Positions 1 to 5,844 of a stretch of 5,844 nucleotides of DNA are shown here, in pieces. The notes below the pieces were generated by a model. That model made no database searches. It had not been told where the DNA came from and saw nothing but the letters and a program-made list of their open reading frames with translations. How positions within the stretch are numbered: the first letter of the stretch is position 1; every line of letters begins with the position of its first letter. The stretch comes from Nitrososphaerota archaeon (GTDB taxonomy: Archaea > Thermoproteota > Nitrososphaeria > Nitrososphaerales > JACPRH01): NCBI GenBank assembly GCA_029460375.1, contig JARPAQ010000024.1, positions 1 to 5,844 on the forward strand, in the 5' to 3' direction. The position numbers and the translations under genes are program-made.

Positions 1-1056
1 AAGAAGAAGAACTTGGAGCCGCTGCGTAAAATATTCGAGGAGTGTATCGGGTGTGCAAGGTGTGACTCTGCCTGTCCTCAAGATATACCTGTGCTATCAG
101 TCATTGACGCAGCTTCAACGAACGATATCAAAGAGGAGAAGTTCACTATAAGATGCGGAAGAGGCCCTATACTTGACACCGAGATACGGAAAGTTGGCCG
201 ACCCTTAGTTATGGGTGAAATACCGGGCGTAATAGCTTTCGTAGGATGCTCAAACTACCCCGGTGGGAACGAAGCCTTAGCCAAGATGGCTGACGAGTTC
301 GCTAAAAGGAACTATATAATCGTAACATCAGGGTGCGCAGCCTCAGATCTGGCGCGGTACAAAGACGAGAACGGGCAGACTCTCTACGAAAAGTATCCAG
401 GTGACTTCGATGCAGGCGGAGTGGTGAACACAGGATCATGTGTTTCAAATGCACACGCGATTGGAGCGGTGATAAAGATAGCCAGCATCTTCGCTAAACG
501 AAACCTTCGAGGGAACTTTGAAGAGATATCTGACTACATACTGAACAGAATAGGCGCTGTAGGTATAGCTTGGGGTTCGCAGCATCAGAAGGCTATGGCT
601 ATCGCTACGGGTGCTAATAGGCTGGGTATACCTGTAATCCTAGGTCCTCAAGGTGTGAAGCATAGAAGAGCGTACCTCGGGCGAAAAGAAGATGATGAGC
701 GGTGGACCGTCTTGAACGCCAGAGATGGGAAGAAGGTTTACGGTGGCCCTGCTCCTGAGCATCTCCTATATGTTGTCGAAACTATGGAGGAGCTTATGGT
801 TACCGCCGCTAGGCTGGTTATGAGGACTAACGATACGCCTAAAGGACGTATGATCAAGTTGTCGAACTACATAAGTCTCCATCGTCAGCTGTACGGAACT
901 ATGCCTGACGACGTACACCGCTTCGTGAGAGCTGAGAACGATCTTCCTATAACTATGAAAGATGAAGTTATGGCTGTGCTGAAAGAGAGGGGGTGGACAC
1001 CTGTTGACATCCCTGATCCTACACTGCTTGACAGAATGGTGCTGAGGAGAGAGTAG
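1..1056 (+). CDS. cdhA: CO dehydrogenase/ACDS complex alpha subunit, C-terminal part (5' truncated by window edge)
   Basis: Catalytic Ni-Fe-S CO dehydrogenase subunit of the archaeal ACDS complex, which interconverts CO2 and CO with ferredoxin-level electrons in the cytoplasm. The reading frame is open from base 1, so the TTG at 13 is an internal Leu codon rather than a start. About 351 residues are present, under half of the usual 750-800. Numbering from that Leu: a Cx2Cx2Cx3CP ferredoxin-type 4Fe-4S motif (C11, C14, C17, C21) typical of the archaeal form; then VGCSNYPG (C79), TSGCAAS (C108) and GSCVSN (C143), which match the last three C-cluster cysteine ligands in order and spacing; then GSQHQKAMAIATGAN (H191, K193), the likely catalytic acid-base region; then ILGPQGVKHRRAYLG. 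The remaining cluster ligands and the other ferredoxin motif must lie upstream. It ends with TAG two bases before cdhB. Assignment to the family is very secure; the exact roles of H191 and K193 are inferred. Confidence 0.97.
   Translation, partial: KKKNLEPLRKIFEECIGCARCDSACPQDIPVLSVIDAASTNDIKEEKFTIRCGRGPILDTEIRKVGRPLVMGEIPGVIAFVGCSNYPGGNEALAKMADEFAKRNYIIVTSGCAASDLARYKDENGQTLYEKYPGDFDAGGVVNTGSCVSNAHAIGAVIKIASIFAKRNLRGNFEEISDYILNRIGAVGIAWGSQHQKAMAIATGANRLGIPVILGPQGVKHRRAYLGRKEDDERWTVLNARDGKKVYGGPAPEHLLYVVETMEELMVTAARLVMRTNDTPKGRMIKLSNYISLHRQLYGTMPDDVHRFVRAENDLPITMKDEVMAVLKERGWTPVDIPDPTLLDRMVLRRE
1044..1051 (+). promoter_or_regulatory. Shine-Dalgarno site for cdhB
   Basis: GAGGAGAG lies inside the last codons of cdhA, seven bases before the TTG at 1059. 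It supports that non-ATG start and indicates translation coupled to the upstream gene. Confidence 0.65.
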
Positions 1057-1058
1057 AG

Positions 1059-1598
1059 TTGTCGAAGGTCACAGCGTGGGAGACAGCTGAGATAAGGGGT
1101 CCGAAGGTCGCCTTCAACCTTACTCCTGAAAACTGCGGCAAGATGTTGAAGAGGGCTAAACTTCTGCTTATAGTTGTCGGTGGTGGAGCGGTGGATATGA
1201 AGGCTGACGGTGTAGATGTACCTGACGCAGTGTCTAGGATGGCGAAGAGTATGAACGGGACTGTAGTCACTTCGCCCGGTGTGTTCAAGGCGTTCCAAGG
1301 GTACAGCGATATAAAGGTGATAAACATGGGTCTTGAAGACGTAGTGGATCGACTTAAGGATGAGAGTTGGAAAGGCTTTGACGGAGAAGGTGCATACGAT
1401 ATGATGGTGTTCGTAGGAGGCCTATACTACTTCCAGAGTATGATGCTGTCCACACTGAAACACTTTGCTCCTAAGTTGAAGACTATCTCTATAGACCGGT
1501 TCTACCATCCCAATGCGCAATTCTCGCTGGAAAACCTCAGTCCAGAAAAGTGGAAAGAAGGGTTGGATGCTCTGCTGAAAGTTTTGGAGGCGAAGTAG
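1059..1598 (+). CDS. cdhB: ACDS complex epsilon subunit
   Basis: Small non-catalytic subunit that binds CdhA as an alpha2-epsilon2 CO dehydrogenase component; found in archaea and absent from bacterial CODH/ACS. Its fold resembles the nucleotide-binding domain of TPP/DHS-type enzymes, and a role in flavin or electron transfer has been suggested for the family but is unsettled. The 179-residue length fits the usual ~170. Family signatures: WETAEIRGPKVAF near the start, RAKLLLIVVGGGAVDM (about residues 32-47) as the first beta-strand and glycine-rich loop, YDMMVFVGGLYYFQSMMLS in the middle, and LKTISIDRFYHPNAQFS near the C-terminus. The TTG start is chosen because it places the conserved WETAEI segment at the expected distance from the N-terminus and has a good ribosome-binding site. 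It lies two bases after the cdhA stop and three bases before cdhC. Confidence 0.95.
   Translation: MSKVTAWETAEIRGPKVAFNLTPENCGKMLKRAKLLLIVVGGGAVDMKADGVDVPDAVSRMAKSMNGTVVTSPGVFKAFQGYSDIKVINMGLEDVVDRLKDESWKGFDGEGAYDMMVFVGGLYYFQSMMLSTLKHFAPKLKTISIDRFYHPNAQFSLENLSPEKWKEGLDALLKVLEAK
1586..1590 (+). promoter_or_regulatory. Shine-Dalgarno site for cdhC
   Basis: GGAGG inside the 3' end of cdhB, 11 bases before the ATG at 1602. The core match is strong although the spacing is slightly long. Confidence 0.6.
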
Positions 1599-1601
1599 AA
1601 G

Positions 1602-3071
1602 ATGCGCAAAGTATGTGATGCAAATGAGCTGAGAACACTCCCATCAGGAGTTAAGAAGCCAGAGTTCCCTGTAGATATAGGGGAGATGCATGAGGGTGAA
1701 AGGGTACGGAAGCCTCAGATGTATTTTGAGTTTGGAGGTCTGAAGACTGAAACGAAGTGGGAGCTCGTCCGAACGCGCAATACAGACGATATCAAGGATG
1801 CACGTATCATTATAGAAGGCCCAGACCTCTCAGAGCTCAAAGAGGGCGGAAGCTATCCTCTCGGCATACTTGTAGAAGTTGCTGGGGGGAAGGTTGAGAA
1901 GGATATCGAAGGCGTACTGGAGAGGAGACTGCACTACTTCCTGAACTATATCGAAGGAGTTATGCACGTAAACCAGAGGTACGACATCTGGATAAGATTC
2001 ACGAAAGAAGCGTACAAGCAGGGACTGAACTCCTTAGAACTGTTCGGAAAGGCCCTGATATGGCTGTACAAGACGAGTTTCCCGATACTGGAGAAGGTTC
2101 AGGTCACATTCTACACAGATCCGAAGCAGGTAGCTGAGCATCTCGATGCGGCTAGGAAGGTCTGGTCTAAACGAGACGAGCATGCCCGAAGCCTGATGGA
2201 TGAGGATGTTAAGGAATTCTACGGATGCATAATGTGTCAGTCATTTGCTCCGAGCCATATGTGTGTCATAACACCTAACAGGACAGGATCATGCGGCTCC
2301 ATAAGCTGGTTTGATGCTCGTGCTGCTTCAAATATAGATCCGAACGGCCCCAACTTTGTAATAGAGAAAGGAAATGTTGTAGACACCGAGAAGGGTATCT
2401 ATGAAGGCGTAGACAAAGTACTGCAGGAGAAGTCTCTAGGCTCCGTACAATCAGTCTCCATATACAGCATGTTCGAAAACCCACATACATCCTGCGGATG
2501 CTTCGAAGGCATAGCCTTCTACATACCTGAGCTCGACGGCGTAGGAGTAGTTCACCGGGACTATCGAGAAGAAACCGTAAACGGCCTAACCTTCTCCTCT
2601 ATGGCTGCAAACACCAGCGGAGGAATTCAGAGCCCCGGGTTCAACGGTATAGCCATAGAGTATCTTCGCTCATCCCGATTCCTGAAGCCTGACGGTGGAT
2701 GGAACCGCGTGATCTGGATGCCTGCGGATATAAAAGAAAGAATCAAAGACTCGATACCTGCCGAGGTTGCAGATAAGATCGCAACCGAAGCCGACGCGAA
2801 GAATCTTGCTGAACTCAAAGAGTACCTGACTCAGAAGGAGCATCCTATAGTGCAGAGGTGGTCTGAGCAGGAAGCGGATAAAGCTGAAGCAGGTGAAGCA
2901 CCAGCTGAAGAAGCAGCTGAGACCACGATACAGATTCCTTCTGAAGGAGAGATGGTGATTCAGACCCCGACTTTGCAGCTGCCGACTACAGGTGGGTTCA
3001 AGATAATTCTGAAGAACGCGAAGATAACTGCGGAGAAGGTCAAAATCAAGCGGCTGGAAAAGAAGAAGTAG
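1602..3071 (+). CDS. cdhC: Acetyl-CoA synthase/decarbonylase, ACDS complex beta subunit
   Basis: Makes or cleaves acetyl-CoA from CO, a corrinoid-borne methyl group and CoA at the nickel-containing A-cluster. The 489-residue protein carries all six A-cluster cysteines: C209, C212, C221 and C231 (Cx2Cx8Cx9C in YGCIMCQSFAPSHMC...GSC), and C298 and C300 in TSCGCF, where the CGC motif holds the distal nickel. From memory, these match Moorella AcsB C506, C509, C518, C528, C595 and C597 with a constant offset of 297, so the N-terminal CODH-binding domain of the bacterial enzyme is missing, as expected for archaea. F215 aligns with the AcsB gating Phe512. The catalytic region ends near residue 420 (HPIVQRW). 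An acidic Ala/Glu linker (about 421-441) and a beta-rich basic tail ending KRLEKKK follow; in methanogen CdhC this tail is implicated in docking to other subunits. The ATG lies three bases after cdhB. No defect is visible. Confidence 0.97.
   Translation: MRKVCDANELRTLPSGVKKPEFPVDIGEMHEGERVRKPQMYFEFGGLKTETKWELVRTRNTDDIKDARIIIEGPDLSELKEGGSYPLGILVEVAGGKVEKDIEGVLERRLHYFLNYIEGVMHVNQRYDIWIRFTKEAYKQGLNSLELFGKALIWLYKTSFPILEKVQVTFYTDPKQVAEHLDAARKVWSKRDEHARSLMDEDVKEFYGCIMCQSFAPSHMCVITPNRTGSCGSISWFDARAASNIDPNGPNFVIEKGNVVDTEKGIYEGVDKVLQEKSLGSVQSVSIYSMFENPHTSCGCFEGIAFYIPELDGVGVVHRDYREETVNGLTFSSMAANTSGGIQSPGFNGIAIEYLRSSRFLKPDGGWNRVIWMPADIKERIKDSIPAEVADKIATEADAKNLAELKEYLTQKEHPIVQRWSEQEADKAEAGEAPAEEAAETTIQIPSEGEMVIQTPTLQLPTTGGFKIILKNAKITAEKVKIKRLEKKK
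2877..2921 (+). repeat. Ala/Glu-rich imperfect repeat coding for the CdhC interdomain linker
   Basis: GCTGAAGCA-like units recur here (coding AEAGEAPAEEAAE, CdhC residues about 428-440). This is a low-complexity, probably flexible acidic linker between the catalytic domain and the C-terminal tail, not a mobile or regulatory repeat. Confidence 0.6.
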
Positions 3072-3076
3072 GTCTC

Positions 3077-3088
3077 GAGGGTAGGTGG
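3077..3088 (+). promoter_or_regulatory. Ribosome-binding region of cdhD, start ambiguous
   Basis: A GAGGG (3077-3081) sits only three bases before GTG 3085, which is tight, while AGGTGG (3083-3088) sits five bases before TTG 3094. The second pairing is at least as good as the first, so the true start may be 3094. Confidence 0.4.
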
Positions 3089-4272
3089 CGAAGTTGGGTG
3101 AAGCGGAGTCCCGATCATTGGAGCTGGTCAAGAACCTTTGGAAGATGGTTGAAGATCTAGATGAAATAGAAATAGAGAATGTCACGCTTGAGGCGGAAGA
3201 ATTGACATTCGTGATTCAGCCTATAGTGTCTTCAATAGCCAAAAGCATCCCTGCGCAGGTTCAGCAGCTTCTGGAAGCGAAGTTCACGCCGCCACTGGAG
3301 GAGTATCCGGGCCAGATTGTGGAGGTTCAGGTGGGCGCCACGAAGTCTGAAGGTGGTTCAAGAGGCAGTGTTGTGAAGGTGGGTGGTGCGAAGACTATGC
3401 CTTTCTACAGCTTCGAGATGGAGAACCCGAATAGACCTGCCTTCGCTATGGACATATTTGACATGCCTCTAAAACTGGCTAAGACGGTGAAGATTCACTA
3501 TGAGGACGTTATGGAGGATCCGGCTGAATGGGCTAAGAAGGTTGTGGAGTTTGGTGCTGATGTGGTTTCACTTAACCTGATAAGTACGGATCCGTTACTG
3601 AACGATACTTCGGCCAAGGATGCTGCCAAGGTTGTTGAGAACGTGCTTCAAGCTGTTGATGTGCCGCTTATCATAGGCGGCTCGGGTAACATAGAGAAGG
3701 ATCCGTTGGTCTTGGAGGCTGCGGCTGAAGTGGCTGCTGGTGAACGGGTAGTGCTGAACTCTGCGAAGACCGATAACGATTACAAGAGGATAGTTGAGGT
3801 GGCGAACAAGTACGGCCACGCGGTTATAGCTTTCACACCTATGGATATAAACAACCAGAAGAAGCTCAACCGAATGCTGCTCAACGAAGGGTTGCCTAAA
3901 GATAGAATACTGATAGACCCGACCACCGCCGCTCTCGGTTACGGGATTGATTACAGCATCAGCCTGAGGGAGAGGATAAAGCTTGCAGGACTGCTGGGTG
4001 ACGAGGATCTACAGATGCCTATTCTTGCTCCGGCAAGTAATGCTTGGGGTGCTCGAGAAGCATGGATGAAGAACGAAGAGTGGGGGCCCAGAGAGTACCG
4101 AGGTCCACTTTGGGAGACGATTACCACTCTGACTATTCTGCTGTCTGGTGGAGACCTTTTCATGCTCAGTCATCCTGCAGTTGTCCGAGTGATCAAGAAC
4201 CTAGTTGAAGATATGCGTAATAGATCTGCGAAGGGTAACGTAGTGGCGGACTGGGTTACCGCTCTAAGCTAG
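3085..4272 (+). CDS. cdhD: Corrinoid iron-sulfur protein small subunit, ACDS complex delta subunit
   Basis: Partner of CdhE in the corrinoid Fe-S protein that carries the methyl group between a tetrahydropterin (H4MPT/H4SPT type) and the A-cluster. It is a TIM-barrel protein that helps bind the corrinoid. Of 395 residues, the first ~75 form a charged, variable segment. Family landmarks follow: KSEGGSRGSVVKVGGAKTMPFY (about 87-108; GGSRG motif), FAMDIFDMP (120-128), FGADVVSLNLISTDPLLNDT (156-175), VPLIIGGSGN (193-202), ILIDPTTAALGYGIDYS (275-291), ASNAWGAREAWM (317-328) and WGPREYRGPLWE (333-344). Methanosarcina CdhD is about 436 residues, and the difference is mostly in the N-terminus. The start is uncertain: GTG 3085 gives the longest form, but TTG 3094 has an AGGTGG at a more usual distance; the two differ by three residues. 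It lies 13 bases after cdhC, with no accessory ATPase gene between. Confidence 0.96.
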   Translation: MAKLGEAESRSLELVKNLWKMVEDLDEIEIENVTLEAEELTFVIQPIVSSIAKSIPAQVQQLLEAKFTPPLEEYPGQIVEVQVGATKSEGGSRGSVVKVGGAKTMPFYSFEMENPNRPAFAMDIFDMPLKLAKTVKIHYEDVMEDPAEWAKKVVEFGADVVSLNLISTDPLLNDTSAKDAAKVVENVLQAVDVPLIIGGSGNIEKDPLVLEAAAEVAAGERVVLNSAKTDNDYKRIVEVANKYGHAVIAFTPMDINNQKKLNRMLLNEGLPKDRILIDPTTAALGYGIDYSISLRERIKLAGLLGDEDLQMPILAPASNAWGAREAWMKNEEWGPREYRGPLWETITTLTILLSGGDLFMLSHPAVVRVIKNLVEDMRNRSAKGNVVADWVTALS

Positions 4273-4275
4273 GTG
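4271..4275 (+). promoter_or_regulatory. Shine-Dalgarno site that decides the cdhE start
   Basis: AGGTG overlaps the cdhD stop codon and lies six bases before ATG 4282. The in-frame GTG at 4273 falls inside this site and is therefore better read as part of the ribosome-binding site than as the start. Confidence 0.6.
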
Positions 4276-4281
4276 TTCATT

Positions 4282-5706
4282 ATGAGTGAAAAGGCTAGTT
4301 TACTCTCTGTCTATAAGCTTCTACCTCAGACCAACTGCGGTGAATGCGGCGAGGCTAATTGTATGGCCTTTGCGTCTCGGCTGCTTGAAAGAAGCAAGCC
4401 TCCTGAAGACTGTAAGCCTATGATCAGAGAAACTCGGTACAAGAAGAATTTTGCCAAGCTGGTGGAGCTGGTTGCACCGCCGATTCGAGAGGTCATAGTA
4501 GGCGTTGGTGACAGAGCTGTAAAGATTGGTGGCGAAGAGGTTCTATACCGGCATCAGATCACATACTACAATCCCACAGCCATAGCTATAGATCTTAGCG
4601 ACAACATGAGCGCAGAAGAGATAAAGAAGAGGTGCAAAGCCATAGATAGCTTCTCGGTACAGAAGATAGGTCAAGAACTGAAGCTCGACATGATAGCCGT
4701 GAGGGCTGCATCCGGAGATCCTGATCGGTTCGCCTCAGCCGTAAAACTTGTGGCAGAGACCTCTAACTTCCCCATAATCCTATGCTCATACGATCCCAAT
4801 TCCCTCAAAGCTGCCGTGGAGTCCAAAGGCATAGCGGAGCGACGCCCCCTGCTATACGCAGCGAATAAGGACAACTGGAAAGAAGTCGGTGAACTCGCTA
4901 AGAAACACAACTGCCCTGTAGTGGTGTCATCACCCAACGATCTGGACACTCTGGTCTCCCTGTCTTCGACACTTGAATCAATGGGGCTAAGAGATATCGT
5001 ACTCGACCCTGGCACACTGGTAGAAGGTGGTCTGCTCAAAGACACAGTCAATAATCTTGTTATGCTTAGACGCGCAGGGTTAAAGAAGACGAAGTCACTG
5101 GGTTACCCTATACTGGTTGTTCCAGCGGTCGTCTGGGCTGCTGAGAACCCTGATCCTGTAACAACATCTTACCGAGAGTCGTACATAGCCTCGCTTCTGC
5201 TGAATAGATATGCTGACGTTATGGTGATGCGCACTCTGGATATATGGGCTATGCTGCCTGTAGTTACCCTTAGGCAGAGTATCTATGCGGATCCAAGGAA
5301 ACCTGTCTCGGTAGATGCGGCTTTGAAGCCGTTTGGAACTCCGAATGAAACCTCTCCTGTCCTCATCACCTCAAACTTCGCTTTGACGTACTTCACAGTG
5401 GCGAACGACATCGAGTCTTCGACTGTGGACTGCTACCTTATCGTAACAGATGCTGAAGGATTGGCGGTGGAGGTCGGAGTGTCAGGAGGACAGTTTACAG
5501 CCGCGGGTATCAATGACATCCTCACATCCACCAATGTTGCCGACAAGGTCAAGCATAAACGGCTGGTGATACCTGGGAAGGCAGCTCGGCTGAAGGGAGA
5601 GATAGAGGATGTAACCGGCTGGGAGGTTATGGTAGGCCCACAAGATTCATCGCAGATAAAAGACTTCCTCAAAAAGCATTGGGAAGCACCGAAGCAGAAG
5701 ACCTGA
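4282..5706 (+). CDS. cdhE: Corrinoid iron-sulfur protein large subunit, ACDS complex gamma subunit
   Basis: Carries the corrinoid cofactor and one 4Fe-4S cluster that reductively reactivates it; with CdhD it moves the methyl group between pterin and acetyl-CoA synthase. From ATG 4282 the protein has 474 residues, close to the family's usual length. The N-terminus (SVYKLLPQTNCGECGEANCM) holds the cluster motif Cx2Cx4Cx16C (C19, C22, C27, C44). A TIM-barrel domain follows, with VGVGDRAVKIGGEEVLYRH (73-91), the ITYYNPTAIAIDLSD segment, VVVSSPND (213-220) and DIVLDPGTLVEGGL (238-251). The C-terminal Rossmann-like corrinoid-binding region includes SPVLITSNFALTYF (358-371), YLIVTDAEGLAVEVG (385-399), FTAAGI (405-410), and LVIPGKAARLKGEIEDVTGW (428-447). 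A GTG at 4273 would add three residues (FI after the initiator) but overlaps the ribosome-binding site. The cdhD-cdhE gap is nine bases. All expected cysteines are present. Confidence 0.97.
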   Translation: MSEKASLLSVYKLLPQTNCGECGEANCMAFASRLLERSKPPEDCKPMIRETRYKKNFAKLVELVAPPIREVIVGVGDRAVKIGGEEVLYRHQITYYNPTAIAIDLSDNMSAEEIKKRCKAIDSFSVQKIGQELKLDMIAVRAASGDPDRFASAVKLVAETSNFPIILCSYDPNSLKAAVESKGIAERRPLLYAANKDNWKEVGELAKKHNCPVVVSSPNDLDTLVSLSSTLESMGLRDIVLDPGTLVEGGLLKDTVNNLVMLRRAGLKKTKSLGYPILVVPAVVWAAENPDPVTTSYRESYIASLLLNRYADVMVMRTLDIWAMLPVVTLRQSIYADPRKPVSVDAALKPFGTPNETSPVLITSNFALTYFTVANDIESSTVDCYLIVTDAEGLAVEVGVSGGQFTAAGINDILTSTNVADKVKHKRLVIPGKAARLKGEIEDVTGWEVMVGPQDSSQIKDFLKKHWEAPKQKT

Positions 5707-5713
5707 ATGTGTT

Positions 5714-5844
5714 ATGAGGTTTCATATAGCAGTCAAGAACAGCTCCAGATGCATAGGTTGCTACAACTGCTTATACGCTTGCTCCAGACACTTATTCGAC
5801 ACAGTGGATCACGCACGCACAGCTGTTTTCGTGAGGCCTGACAG
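5714..5844 (+). CDS. 4Fe-4S ferredoxin-type protein, N-terminal fragment (3' truncated by window edge)
   Basis: Forty-three codons of a gene that runs off the right edge, starting at an ATG seven bases after the cdhE stop. The peptide begins MRFHIAVKNSSRCIGCYNCL and contains a Cx2Cx2Cx3C cluster motif (C13, C16, C19, C23). The last cysteine is followed by Ser rather than the Pro usual in bacterial-type ferredoxins, as in the first motif of multi-cluster electron-transfer subunits of the HycB/CooF kind; whether further clusters exist cannot be seen here. Its position as the next co-directional gene after cdhE suggests an electron carrier or electron-transfer subunit for the complex, but that is inference from context. 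No convincing Shine-Dalgarno sequence precedes the ATG, so translation may be coupled to cdhE. An overlapping frame from ATG 5707 closes before the edge and shows no family features. Confidence 0.8.
   Translation, partial: MRFHIAVKNSSRCIGCYNCLYACSRHLFDTVDHARTAVFVRPD

Noticed and set aside
13..15. TTG at base 13 as a start codon of a short protein
   Set aside because: The frame is open to the left edge, and the protein from here on is the C-terminal portion of CdhA, so this is an internal Leu codon.
885..1327. Overlapping minus-strand open frames of 137 and 102 codons opposite the cdhA/cdhB junction
   Set aside because: Both are antisense to well-supported conserved genes, overlap each other, and show no recognisable domain.
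2670..3185. Minus-strand open frame of 171 codons across the cdhC/cdhD junction
   Set aside because: It lies entirely opposite the CdhC tail and the CdhD start, has Ser/Leu/Arg-rich composition typical of an antisense shadow, and shows no family motif.
4273..4281. GTG 4273 as the cdhE start
   Set aside because: It overlaps the AGGTG ribosome-binding site that is well placed for ATG 4282, and the extra residues add nothing conserved.
4671..5051. Minus-strand open frame of 126 codons opposite cdhE
   Set aside because: Ser/Thr-rich shadow of the conserved CdhE barrel with no plausible product.
5707..5838. ATG at 5707, right after the cdhE stop, as the start of the next gene
   Set aside because: This frame closes after about 43 codons with a Leu/Gln/Arg-rich peptide without motifs, whereas the frame from 5714 carries a complete Cx2Cx2Cx3C cluster motif and stays open to the edge.

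Overview
This window is a compact, single-strand operon (+ strand throughout) encoding the archaeal-type CO dehydrogenase/acetyl-CoA decarbonylase-synthase complex (ACDS, also called CODH/ACS). This is the core of the Wood-Ljungdahl pathway in archaea. The gene order is cdhA (3' part only, cut by the left edge), cdhB, cdhC, cdhD, cdhE, followed by the first 43 codons of an iron-sulfur protein cut by the right edge. Intergenic gaps are 2, 3, 13, 9 and 7 bases, so nothing suggests an internal promoter or terminator, and no non-coding stretch exceeds about 15 bases.

The organism is almost certainly an archaeon. The CODH catalytic subunit is the CdhA type with built-in ferredoxin-like clusters. 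The small epsilon subunit CdhB is present, which bacteria lack. The acetyl-CoA synthase subunit CdhC is the short form without the N-terminal CODH-docking domain of bacterial AcsB. Frequent AGA/AGG and ATA codons, TTG and GTG starts, and Shine-Dalgarno sequences ahead of most genes fit this. Base composition is close to half G+C. No gene here identifies the lineage. A methanogen, an Archaeoglobus relative, or an uncultured acetogenic or organoheterotrophic archaeon (for example Bathyarchaeia or Asgard groups) are all possible.

Layout: 1-1056 CdhA C-terminal portion (ferredoxin motif, three C-cluster cysteines, a His/Lys pair); 1059-1598 CdhB; 1602-3071 CdhC (all six A-cluster cysteines, then an acidic linker and C-terminal tail); 3085-4272 CdhD; 4282-5706 CdhE (N-terminal 4Fe-4S motif, corrinoid-binding C-terminal region); 5714-5844 start of a 4Fe-4S protein.

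How they work together: CdhA/CdhB interconvert CO2 and CO with low-potential electrons. CdhD/CdhE form the corrinoid iron-sulfur protein that exchanges a methyl group with a tetrahydropterin. CdhC condenses or cleaves methyl, CO and CoA at its Ni-Fe-S A-cluster. The trailing iron-sulfur protein is a plausible electron carrier for the complex (inference). All visible key residues are intact, so the complex looks functional. I saw no clearly new system. The most interesting points are a short sequence pattern shared by the CdhC tail and the CdhD head, the absence of the CooC-like nickel-insertion ATPase gene often found between cdhC and cdhD, a shortened CdhD N-terminus, and the co-directional iron-sulfur gene at the end.
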